Below, piece by piece: positions 49,942 through 58,412 of a stretch of DNA of 64,000 nucleotides. The position numbers and the translations under genes are program-made. The DNA is from Pseudomonas sp. RC10 (GTDB lineage: Bacteria > Pseudomonadota > Gammaproteobacteria > Pseudomonadales > Pseudomonadaceae), in contig NZ_CP151650.1 of NCBI RefSeq assembly GCF_038397775.1, positions 6,219,001 through 6,283,000 of the forward strand, read 5' to 3'. The notes beneath the pieces were generated by a model. That model ran no database searches. It was not told the origin of the DNA and saw only the letters and a list, made by a program, of their open reading frames with translations. Every line of letters begins with the position of its first letter. Position 1 is the first letter of the stretch.

Positions 49942-51005
49942 CACGGATGTTCCTTTGCCAGCAACAGCGAGCCCAACTGGCCCGCTACTCGCTCGGGATT
50001 CAGGCGAGTGAAGCACATCGGCCACTCGCGTTCGGTATCGACCTGACGCTGATCTTCAGGGGTCGGTCGATAAGTGCATTTCTTTTGCAGGCACGGCGCG
50101 CAGGCCGGGTAATCGCCTGCGAGGTGAACCTGCGACTTGCCGTAGGCGCCGGTCAGGCCGGGGTTGGTCGGGCCGAACAGTGAAAGGGTCGGCACGTCCA
50201 GCGCCGCTGCCAGATGCCCGAGCCCTGTGTCCACAGCGACGCAGCCTTGCGCGCCGGCCAGCACTTTAGCGACGCCTGCCAGATTCAATTTGGGCAGCAC
50301 AACGGCTTTATCAAGTCCCTCGGCGATACGCTCAGCGCGCGCTTTCTCGGCAGGGTTGCCCCACGGCAGGTGCACTTCCAGACCCTGACCGATCATGCGC
50401 TCGGCCAACTGGCGCCAGTACAGCTCGGGCCAATGTTTGGTGTCCCAGGTCGTGCCATGCAGAAACAGCACAAAAGGCGCGCCGCTTTCACTGCTCAGTA
50501 GGCGACTGCGATCCAGCCCGTAATCCCCCAGCCCCGCCGGAACTTGATAGCCCAGCGCTTGAGCGAACAATTGCCGCAAACGCTCGACCGCGTGCTGACC
50601 GCGTGCGACCGGGTACGCGTGGTCGTAAAAGCGTGCAGCGAGGGGTTCGCGGGCCGAGTCTTTATCCAGCCCAGCAATCGGCGCCTTGACGTAGCGCGTC
50701 AGAAACGCGCTTTTCAGCAGGCCTTGCGCATCGATCACCAAATCGTAACGAGTGTCACGAAGACGCTGTTTGAACTGGCGCCATTGGCCGTTCTTGAAGG
50801 TCTGCCACAGGTTCTTGCGCCAACGCCGGATTGCCACCGGAATCACGCCGGACACCGCCGGGTGCCAGGTCGGGATTTCCGCAAAGCCTTCCTCCACGAC
50901 CCAGTCGAACTGGATGCCGGGGATGGCCTTGGCCGCATCGGTCAGCGCAGGCAGGGTATGAATGACGTCACCCAGCGACGAGGTCTTGATCAGCAGTACC
51001 CGCAA
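49941..51005 (-). CDS. waaC: LPS heptosyltransferase I WaaC
   Basis: 354 residues, GT9 family. Adds heptose I to Kdo. Motifs: LIKTSSLGDVIHTLPALTD at the N-terminus and VDTGLGHLAAALDVPTLSLF for ADP-heptose binding. The start is TTG 51005, one base after the waaF stop, with GAGG upstream and the family-typical MRVLLIKTSSLGD; the ATG at 51032 gives a foreign nine-residue tail. Confidence 0.94.
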   Translation of the reverse strand: MRVLLIKTSSLGDVIHTLPALTDAAKAIPGIQFDWVVEEGFAEIPTWHPAVSGVIPVAIRRWRKNLWQTFKNGQWRQFKQRLRDTRYDLVIDAQGLLKSAFLTRYVKAPIAGLDKDSAREPLAARFYDHAYPVARGQHAVERLRQLFAQALGYQVPAGLGDYGLDRSRLLSSESGAPFVLFLHGTTWDTKHWPELYWRQLAERMIGQGLEVHLPWGNPAEKARAERIAEGLDKAVVLPKLNLAGVAKVLAGAQGCVAVDTGLGHLAAALDVPTLSLFGPTNPGLTGAYGKSQVHLAGDYPACAPCLQKKCTYRPTPEDQRQVDTEREWPMCFTRLNPERVAGQLGSLLLAKEHP

Positions 51006-51006
51006 G

Positions 51007-52041
51007 TCAGGCGACCTCGACCGGCGTGCCACCCAAGTGGCTCAACGACGTGATGACCGACTCGGGCTCCAGCAGGCGCAGGCAGTTGTAGTGCCCGAAA
51101 CGGCAGGTGCGCTCGAAACACGGGCTGCACTCGATGCCCAATTGCACGATCTCGACCTGATCGGCCAGCGGTGGCGTGAACCCCGGCGAGGTGGAACCGT
51201 AGACCGCCACCAACGGACGGTTGAGCGCAGCGGCGACGTGCATCAAGCCGGAGTCGTTGGAGACGACCGCATCGGCGCAGGACAGCAAATCGATGGCTTC
51301 GGCCAGTGACGTGCCGCCGCTGAGGTTCGCCGACTCTTCGCGCAGGCCGGGAATCAGTCGTTCGCGAATGCTCTCGCCCACCGCGTGATCATTCTTGGAG
51401 CCGAACAGCCAGACCTGCCAGCCCTCGCGAATCTTGGTCTCGGCGACCTTGGCGTAGTGCTCGGACGGCCAGCGCTTGGATTCGCCGAACTCGGCACCGG
51501 GACACAGCGCCAACACCGGACGGTCAAGGGTCAAACCGAATTTGGCGAGCGCGGCGTCGCGGCTGGCGGCTTCAATTTGCAGGCTGGGTTTCGGATAAGG
51601 GCGCGGGATTTCCGCGTCCTTGTCATAGGCCAGGGCCATGAAACGCTCGATCATCAGCGGATATTTCTGCTTGTCCAGCACGCGCACGTCGTTGAGCAGG
51701 CCATAGCGGAACTCGCCACGCCAGCCAGTGCGTTTCGGAATACCGGCGAAGAACGGCACCAGCGCCGATTTCAGCGAGTTGGGCAGCAGAATCGCTTGGT
51801 CGTACTGGCCTTTCAGGGACTTGCCGATGCGACGACGGGTCGCCAGTTCCAGCGCGCCGTGGCCGAGCGGAAAGCTCAAGGCCGTGCGCACTTCGGGCAT
51901 GCGCTCAAGGATCGGCCGACTCCACTCGGGGGCCAGCACATCGATTTCGCACTGCGGGTGACGCTGTTTCAGGCACTGGAACAGCGTTTGCGCCATCACC
52001 ATGTCACCGACCCAGCTGGGCCCTACGATCAGAATTCTCAT
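51007..52041 (-). CDS. waaF: LPS heptosyltransferase II WaaF
   Basis: 344 residues, GT9 family. Adds heptose II. Motifs: MRILIVGPSWVGDMVMAQTL and SNDSGLMHVAAALNRPLVAV. Start ATG 52041. First gene of the waaF-waaC-waaG-waaP-wapP-wapQ-kinase unit. A strong hairpin lies in its predicted 5' leader (52070-52122). Confidence 0.95.
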   Translation of the reverse strand: MRILIVGPSWVGDMVMAQTLFQCLKQRHPQCEIDVLAPEWSRPILERMPEVRTALSFPLGHGALELATRRRIGKSLKGQYDQAILLPNSLKSALVPFFAGIPKRTGWRGEFRYGLLNDVRVLDKQKYPLMIERFMALAYDKDAEIPRPYPKPSLQIEAASRDAALAKFGLTLDRPVLALCPGAEFGESKRWPSEHYAKVAETKIREGWQVWLFGSKNDHAVGESIRERLIPGLREESANLSGGTSLAEAIDLLSCADAVVSNDSGLMHVAAALNRPLVAVYGSTSPGFTPPLADQVEIVQLGIECSPCFERTCRFGHYNCLRLLEPESVITSLSHLGGTPVEVA

Positions 52042-52069
52042 GCTCAATCCAAAAACGACCAGAAACGAG

Positions 52070-52122
52070 CAGGGAGGCCCATCAGACTGCGTGACGCTTC
52101 CACACAGCCTGACGCCTCCCTG
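52070..52122 (-). ncRNA. Long hairpin in the predicted waaF 5' leader
   Basis: Read on the minus strand (52122 to 52070), 53 nt fold into one hairpin: 9 bp (CAGGGAGGC / GCCTCCCTG), a 2-nt bulge, then a 13-bp stem with three G-U pairs and a 7-nt loop. A TATATA/TATAAA -10-like motif at 52130-52137 puts its 5' end close to the transcription start. A T-rich stretch follows, 28 bases before the ATG. Could be an attenuator, a stability element or an RNA thermometer; unnamed here. Confidence 0.6.
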
Positions 52123-52170
52123 TCATAGCTTTATATAGGTCCGCAAACATCCGGACTTGCAGTGTTTGGG

Positions 52171-52249
52171 CTGGCCCTATCGCGAGCAAGCTCACTCCTA
52201 CAAGAAACGAGCGTACCTGTAGGAGTGAGCTTGCTCGCGATAGGGCCAG
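52171..52249. repeat. REP pair: perfect 32-bp inverted repeat
   Basis: CTGGCCCTATCGCGAGCAAG starts at 52171 and its exact complement ends at 52249; the two 32-bp arms match perfectly around a 15-nt loop (52203-52217). REP core of the AGTGAGCTTGCTCGCGAT class. Lies between glnE and waaF. Confidence 0.92.
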
Positions 52250-52274
52250 CAGTCATCTCAACTTTTCAGACGAC

Positions 52275-55226
52275 TCAACTCAACCCCAACTGCCCCCAGA
52301 CCCGCATCACTTCACGCCGCTCGCTGGCGAACTGATCACCGCTGACCGCGCCGGCCTCTTTCTGCAGGGCCTGTCGGTGTGCGGCGGAACGGTACGCTTT
52401 ATACACCTCACGCAACAGGCTCGCGTCGGCGGCGGGCATCAGCCCTGCCTCTTCCAGGCCTTCGAGAATGCGGATGTTATCGGTGTATCGAAGCAGCGCG
52501 GGGTGCTCTCTGGACCACGCCAAGGCCGCGTATTGCACCATAAATTCGATATCGACGATACCACCGGCGTCCTGCTTGAGATCGAACGACGACGAGGGTT
52601 CGAAGGCATTTGCCCCCTTCCCGGCAAGCGTGCCCTTGGTTCCGAGGTTGTCGCGCATCTTGGCCCGCATGTCGCTGACTTCCTGTTGCAACGTCGCCAG
52701 ATCACGCTCGCGCCCCAGCACCGACGCACGCACACCTTCAAATCCCTTGCCCACATCCGTGCTGCCCACCAGCACCCGCGCACGGACCAGCGCCTGATGC
52801 TCCCACGTCCAGGCTTCGTTCTCCTGATAGCGCGAAAACGCCCCCAGCGAACTGACCAGCAGACCCGCCGCGCCCGAGGGCCGCAGGCGCATGTCCACTT
52901 CGTACAACTGGCCGGAGTTAGTCTGCGTGGTGATCAGGTGAATGATCCGCTGACCCAGTCGTGTGAAGAATTGCGCGCCGTCGATCGGCTTCGGCCCGTC
53001 AGTTTCCGCCTGGGGATCACCATCATGGATGAACACCAGGTCCAGGTCCGAACCATGCCCCAGTTCAATGCCGCCGACTTTCCCATAACCGACAATCACG
53101 AACCCCGGATCGCACAAGGTGCCATCAGGACGGCGCGGCGCACCATGACGTGCGACGGTGTGCCGCCAGGCCAGTGCCAGCACTTGCTCAAGGATCGCCT
53201 CGGCCAGCCAGGTCAGGTAATCGCTGACCTTCATCAACGGCAGGCTGCCGGTGATCTCCGACGCTGCAACGCGCAGCCGGTGCGCCAGTTTAAAGTGACG
53301 CAGCGCCTCCATTTGTTGCTCCAGATCATCCTCGGGGATGCGCGTCAGTCGTTCGCGGAGTTCGGCGGCGAGCTCCAATGCCTGCGGCGGGCTGAACAAA
53401 CGACCTTCGTTGAGAAGCTCATCGAGCAGCAGCGGGAAGCGGGCGATCTGCTCGGCGATCCAAGGACTGGCGGCGCACAACGTCAACAAACGCCGAAGCG
53501 CGCCGGGGTTTTCAGTAAGCAGCACCAGATACGCCGAACGCCGGGCGACGGCTTCCACCAGCGGCAACACCCGTTCCAGCACCAGATCGGGGTTGGCGTG
53601 TTCGACCGCCTGAGCCAACAGTCGCGGAATGAATGCATCGAGCCGTTCGCGCCCCAGTCGCTGCATCGAGCGCAATTGCGAGCTGTTGCGCAGGTTATTC
53701 AGGTGTTTCAGGGCTTTCTGCGCATCGACGAACCCGCCGTCTTGCAATTGGCGGCAAGCGGCTTCTTCGTTTTGAGACTCTTCCCACAGCGGCAGCCACT
53801 CGCCGCCGACAATCTCTTCGCCGCCGTCTTCCTGACCCTCTTCCTCGTCGGGGTCGGCAATCACTTGGCGGAAATGCCAATCGACCCGTCCGCGCCAGTA
53901 CATCAGCTGCGCGTGGAAGGCGTCCCAATCAACAAACCCCATGATGAAGGCAATGCGCGCCTGATCGCGGTCGTCTTCGGGGAGCATTTGGGTCTGGCGG
54001 TCGGCAATCGCCTGAATGGCGTGCTCGGTGTAGCGCAGGAATTCGTAGCCTTCGCGCAGCTCAGTGATGACCGCCGTGGGCAGATAGCCCTGCCCTTCCA
54101 GCGTGCGCAGCACCTTGAGCAGTGGCCGCTGTTGCAGGCTCAGGTCGCGTCCGCCGTGAATCAACTGAAACGCCTGAGCGATGAACTCCACTTCGCGAAT
54201 GCCGCCTGAACCCAGCTTGATGTTCGCGGCCATGCCTTTGCGCCGGACTTCCTGCTGAATCAGCTGTTTCATGGTGCGCAGCGCCTCGATGGCAGAGAAA
54301 TCGAGGTAGCGGCGATAGACGAACGGTCGCAGCATTTCCAACAACTCGCTGCCCTTGGCCTGATCGCCACCGACGACCCGCGCCTTGATCATGGCGTAGC
54401 GTTCCCAGTCGCGGCCCTGGTCCTGGTAATACTGTTCCAGCGCGTTGAAGCTCAAGACCAGCGCGCCGGACGAACCGTAAGGCCGCAGGCGCATGTCGAC
54501 GCGGAATACAAAACCGTCAACCGTCACCGGATCCAGCGCCTTGATCAATCGCTGACCGAGGCGAATGAAAAACTCTTGGTTGTCCAGTGGTCGCTTCACG
54601 CCCACCGTTTCACCGCCTTCGGGGTAGGCGAAGATCAGGTCGATGTCAGAAGAGAGGTTAAGCTCGACGGCGCCCAGCTTGCCCATGCCCAGGATGACCA
54701 TTTGCTGGGCTTCGCCCGTACGACGGCCCGTCGGGACGCCGAACTGTTGGCAATGTCTGTCATACAACCATCGGTATGCGAGGTCGATACTGCCATCCGC
54801 CATGTCGGAAAGGTCGCGGCAGGTTTCGATCAGATCGGCTTGGCGTGTGAGGTCGCGCCAGATAATTCGGACTTGCTGACGCGTCCTTTGACGACGTAGA
54901 TTACGCCCCAGCTCATCGTCGGTGGTCGCTTCGGCCACCGCGTTGGCGATGTGCTCACGCAGTTCATTGGCCGCAAAGCTGCGCTCCAGCTCGCCAGATT
55001 CAGCGAGGTCGAGCAGCATCTGCGGGTCGCGCACGACCTGTTCGGCGACAAAGTCGCTGGACGCGCAAACGCGATCAAATGCGGTCAGACGCTCAGCGGA
55101 CCAGGCATCGAAAGTTGTCTGTCCGCCCTCGGTCATAGCGGTGAGCGCAGCGCGAAAGGATTGCTGCGCGCGCGAGGCCAACGGCAGAAGGACGGCCGGC
55201 AGATTGGCCAGCGAGGGAAGGCTCAT
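52275..55226 (-). CDS. glnE: Bifunctional glutamine synthetase adenylyltransferase/deadenylase GlnE
   Basis: Controls glutamine synthetase by adding or removing AMP. 983 residues, normal length. Two nucleotidyltransferase domains are visible: the N-terminal deadenylylating one with NLSSDIDLIFAYPEGGETVG and the C-terminal adenylylating one with LGHGSDLDLVFIHDGD, separated by a helical region. PII-responsive domain at the middle. Confidence 0.97.
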   Translation of the reverse strand: MSLPSLANLPAVLLPLASRAQQSFRAALTAMTEGGQTTFDAWSAERLTAFDRVCASSDFVAEQVVRDPQMLLDLAESGELERSFAANELREHIANAVAEATTDDELGRNLRRQRTRQQVRIIWRDLTRQADLIETCRDLSDMADGSIDLAYRWLYDRHCQQFGVPTGRRTGEAQQMVILGMGKLGAVELNLSSDIDLIFAYPEGGETVGVKRPLDNQEFFIRLGQRLIKALDPVTVDGFVFRVDMRLRPYGSSGALVLSFNALEQYYQDQGRDWERYAMIKARVVGGDQAKGSELLEMLRPFVYRRYLDFSAIEALRTMKQLIQQEVRRKGMAANIKLGSGGIREVEFIAQAFQLIHGGRDLSLQQRPLLKVLRTLEGQGYLPTAVITELREGYEFLRYTEHAIQAIADRQTQMLPEDDRDQARIAFIMGFVDWDAFHAQLMYWRGRVDWHFRQVIADPDEEEGQEDGGEEIVGGEWLPLWEESQNEEAACRQLQDGGFVDAQKALKHLNNLRNSSQLRSMQRLGRERLDAFIPRLLAQAVEHANPDLVLERVLPLVEAVARRSAYLVLLTENPGALRRLLTLCAASPWIAEQIARFPLLLDELLNEGRLFSPPQALELAAELRERLTRIPEDDLEQQMEALRHFKLAHRLRVAASEITGSLPLMKVSDYLTWLAEAILEQVLALAWRHTVARHGAPRRPDGTLCDPGFVIVGYGKVGGIELGHGSDLDLVFIHDGDPQAETDGPKPIDGAQFFTRLGQRIIHLITTQTNSGQLYEVDMRLRPSGAAGLLVSSLGAFSRYQENEAWTWEHQALVRARVLVGSTDVGKGFEGVRASVLGRERDLATLQQEVSDMRAKMRDNLGTKGTLAGKGANAFEPSSSFDLKQDAGGIVDIEFMVQYAALAWSREHPALLRYTDNIRILEGLEEAGLMPAADASLLREVYKAYRSAAHRQALQKEAGAVSGDQFASERREVMRVWGQLGLS

Positions 55227-55612
55227 GGTCTATCCTTGATCGGCGTTCAAAAGGCTACCCGCCGAGGGGTTTTCCCCTACAAAACGGACTGGACTGTCGA
55301 ACAAAGGTTAAAAATTGCTGGCATTTGCCTGTTATTGGTTGCCAGCATGATTAGTCAGCTGATCTTTTTATGGTTTCTACCAACATTTTTCATTTGATTC
55401 ATCGCAATACATGAGCGAAAACATCGTTCAGCTGTAGTTTTACTACTGTATATACAAGTCAAAAAGCTGAAACGGCTGGAGATTTGTAGTAAAACTACAC
55501 AACGCCGGGTACCACTCCGGTCTCCAAGAATTTTTACGTCGTCTGCCCACAAGGCCAGTCGCAACAAACTCAGGCAACCGATTCTGGAAGCCTTTCCGCC
55601 CTGGAGCAAGCC
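55227..55612. other. Divergent interval between glnE and aceE
   Basis: A 386-base gap. Its aceE half carries two operator-like palindromes (listed separately) and an intervening TGTATATACA (55447-55456). The glnE-proximal part shows no gene. Confidence 0.65.
55433..55499 (+). promoter_or_regulatory. Twin palindromic operator sites before aceE
   Basis: GTAGTTTTACTAC (55434-55446) and GTAGTAAAACTAC (55486-55498) are both 5-bp-arm palindromes with the same half-sites GTAGT/ACTAC, centres 52 bp apart, about five helical turns. A dimeric repressor of the pyruvate-dehydrogenase genes could bind both and loop. The regulator is not identified; HexR- or PdhR-like factors are candidates only. Confidence 0.6.
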
Positions 55613-58261
55613 ATGCAAGACCTCGATCCCGTCGAAACCCAGGAATGGCTGGACGCCCTGGAATCGGTTCTCGACAAAGAAGGCGAAGACCGTGCTCATT
55701 ATTTGATGACCCGTATGGGCGAGCTGGCCACACGTAGTGGTTCGCAGCTGCCGTACTCCATCACCACGCCATACCGCAACACCATCCCTGTTACCCGCGA
55801 AGCACGCATGCCCGGCGACCTGTTCATGGAACGCCGCATCCGTTCGATCGTTCGCTGGAACGCCCTGGCGATGGTGATGCGCGCCAACATGCAAGACCCA
55901 GATCTGGGTGGCCACATCTCCACCTTCGCCTCCAGTGCGACCCTGTATGACATCGGCTTCAACTACTTCTTCCAGGCCCCGACCGAAGAACACGGCGGCG
56001 ACCTGATCTACTACCAGGGCCACGCCTCGCCAGGCATCTACGCTCGCGCCTTCCTCGAAGGTCGCTTGAGCGAAGAGCAGATGCTGAAATTCCGTCAGGA
56101 AGTGGACGGTGGCGGCCTGTCGTCGTATCCGCACCCGCACCTGATGCCTGACTTCTGGCAGTTCCCGACCGTTTCCATGGGTCTGGGTCCGATCACCGCG
56201 ATCTACCAGGCACGCTTCATGAAATACCTGGAAAACCGTGGCTTCATCCCGGCTGGCAAGCAAAAAGTCTGGTGCTTCATCGGCGACGGCGAGTGCGACG
56301 AGCCGGAAACCCTGGGCGCCATCTCCCTGGCCGGTCGTGAAAACCTCGACAACCTGATCTTCGTCATCAACTGCAACCTGCAGCGCCTCGACGGCCCGGT
56401 TCGCGGCAACGCCAAGATCATCCAGGAACTGGAAGGCGTATTCCGTGGCGCCGCCTGGAACGTCAACAAGGTCATCTGGGGCCGCATGTGGGACCCACTG
56501 TTCGCCCAGGACGAAGACGGCCTCATGCAGCGCCGCATGGACAAAGCCATCGACGGCGAGTATCAGAACTACAAGGCCAAAGACGGCGCGTACGTTCGTA
56601 AGCACTTCTTTGGCGACGATCCAGAGCTGCTCAAGCGCGTCGAGAACCTGTCCGACGACGAGATCTGGAAACTCAACCGTGGCGGCCACGACCCGTACAA
56701 GGTCTACGCGGCGTACCACCAGGCGGTCAACCACAAAGGCCAGCCTACCGTCATCCTCGCCAAGACCATCAAGGGCTACGGCACCGGTGCGGGCGAAGCG
56801 AAGAACACCGCGCACAACACCAAGAAAGTCGATATCGAGTCGCTGAAGAAATTCCGTGATCGCTTCGACATTCCGCTGAACGATTCCGAACTCGAATCGC
56901 TGCCGTTCTACCGTCCGGCCGAAGACAGCGCGGAAATGAAATACCTGCGCAAGTGCCGCGAGAAATTGGGCGGCTCCCTGCCTCAGCGCAACCGCGGCAA
57001 CATCAGCATCCCGACGCCGTCGCTGGACACGCTGAAGTCGGTGCTCGATGGTTCGGGCGACCGCGAAATCTCCACCACCATGGCGTTCGGTCGTATCCTC
57101 GCCTCGATGGTGAAGGACAAGGAACTGGGCAAGCGCATCGTTCCGATCCTCGCCGACGAAGCCCGTACCTTCGGTATGGAAGGCATGTTCCGTCAGTTGG
57201 GTATCTACTCGCCAGTCGGCCAGCTGTACGAGCCAGTCGACCGCGACCAGGTCATGTACTACCGCGAAGAGAAAGACGGCCAGATCCTGCAGGAAGGCCT
57301 CAACGAGGCAGGCGCGTTCTCCTCGTTCATCGCGGCGGGTACGGCCTACAGCAACTACAACACCCCGATGCTGCCGGTCTACATCTTCTACTCGATGTTC
57401 GGCTTCCAGCGTATCGGCGACCTGGCATGGGCCGCTGGCGATGCTCAGACTCGTGGCTTCCTGCTGGGCGGCACCTCCGGGCGTACCACGCTCAACGGTG
57501 AAGGCCTGCAACACGAAGACGGTCACAGCCACATTCTGGCCAGCACCATCCCGAACGTGCGCAGTTATGACCCTGCCTATGCCTACGAGCTGGCAGTGAT
57601 CATGCAGGAAGGCACGCATCGCATGATGACGCTGCAGGAAAACGTCTACTACTACATCACCGTGATGAACGAGAACTACCATCAGCCAGCAATGCCGGCC
57701 GGTGTAGAGCAAGGCATCATCAAGGGCATGTACCTGCTGGAAGAAGACAAGCGCGAAGCGGCTCATCACGTACAACTGTTGGGCAGCGGCACGATCCTCA
57801 ACGAAGTGCGTGAAGCGGCGAAGATCCTGCGCGAGGAGTTCAACATCGGCGCCGATGTCTGGAGCGTCACCAGCTTCAACGAACTGCGTCGCAACGGCCT
57901 GGCCGCCGAACGCAGCAACCGCCTGAAGCCAGGCCAGAAGCCACAATTGAGCTACGTTGAAGAGTGCCTCAATGGTCGCAAAGGCCCGGTCATCGCATCG
58001 ACCGACTACATGAAACTGTTCGCTGACCAGATCCGTCAGTGGGTTCCGACCAAGGAATACAAAGTCCTGGGCACCGACGGCTACGGCCGTTCCGACAGCC
58101 GCAAGAAGCTGCGTCACTTCTTTGAAGTCGATCGCAAGTTCGTCGTGCTGGCGGCCCTGGAAGCCTTGGCAGACCGTGGCGATATCGAACCGAAAGTCGT
58201 GGCGGAAGCCATCACCAAGTTCGGCATCGACCCGGAAAAACGCAACCCGCTGGACTGCTAA
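55613..58261 (+). CDS. aceE: Pyruvate dehydrogenase E1 component AceE
   Basis: Homodimeric thiamine-diphosphate decarboxylase of the pyruvate dehydrogenase complex. 882 residues. Thiamine motif begins IGDGECDEPETLGAI and ends NCNLQRLDGPVR. GGAG precedes the ATG at 55613. The interval to aceF is 151 bases. Regulated, I infer, by the twin operators upstream. Confidence 0.98.
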   Translation: MQDLDPVETQEWLDALESVLDKEGEDRAHYLMTRMGELATRSGSQLPYSITTPYRNTIPVTREARMPGDLFMERRIRSIVRWNALAMVMRANMQDPDLGGHISTFASSATLYDIGFNYFFQAPTEEHGGDLIYYQGHASPGIYARAFLEGRLSEEQMLKFRQEVDGGGLSSYPHPHLMPDFWQFPTVSMGLGPITAIYQARFMKYLENRGFIPAGKQKVWCFIGDGECDEPETLGAISLAGRENLDNLIFVINCNLQRLDGPVRGNAKIIQELEGVFRGAAWNVNKVIWGRMWDPLFAQDEDGLMQRRMDKAIDGEYQNYKAKDGAYVRKHFFGDDPELLKRVENLSDDEIWKLNRGGHDPYKVYAAYHQAVNHKGQPTVILAKTIKGYGTGAGEAKNTAHNTKKVDIESLKKFRDRFDIPLNDSELESLPFYRPAEDSAEMKYLRKCREKLGGSLPQRNRGNISIPTPSLDTLKSVLDGSGDREISTTMAFGRILASMVKDKELGKRIVPILADEARTFGMEGMFRQLGIYSPVGQLYEPVDRDQVMYYREEKDGQILQEGLNEAGAFSSFIAAGTAYSNYNTPMLPVYIFYSMFGFQRIGDLAWAAGDAQTRGFLLGGTSGRTTLNGEGLQHEDGHSHILASTIPNVRSYDPAYAYELAVIMQEGTHRMMTLQENVYYYITVMNENYHQPAMPAGVEQGIIKGMYLLEEDKREAAHHVQLLGSGTILNEVREAAKILREEFNIGADVWSVTSFNELRRNGLAAERSNRLKPGQKPQLSYVEECLNGRKGPVIASTDYMKLFADQIRQWVPTKEYKVLGTDGYGRSDSRKKLRHFFEVDRKFVVLAALEALADRGDIEPKVVAEAITKFGIDPEKRNPLDC

Positions 58262-58412
58262 GGTCTGCGCTGAAGATCGTATAGAGCGCTGACAGATTGC
58301 GCGAAGCAGCCGACGATGCGGAATTTACTTCGGGTAAATGAGCATCCAGGGCTGTTTCGTTGCTACTGGACCGGCGCAGTCGAGTGAACAGGTTCTCCTG
58401 AGGAGAGACATT

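Noticed and set aside
52042..52274. Apparent loss of ilvE between waaF and glnE
   Set aside because: In P. aeruginosa ilvE lies here, but other pseudomonads such as P. putida carry it elsewhere; its absence from this gap is not evidence of deletion. Only a REP pair and the waaF leader are present.
55355..58117. A 920-residue open frame antisense to aceE
   Set aside because: It mirrors the codon bias of the high-GC aceE gene, has no ribosome site or protein-like composition, and overlaps a clear conserved enzyme.
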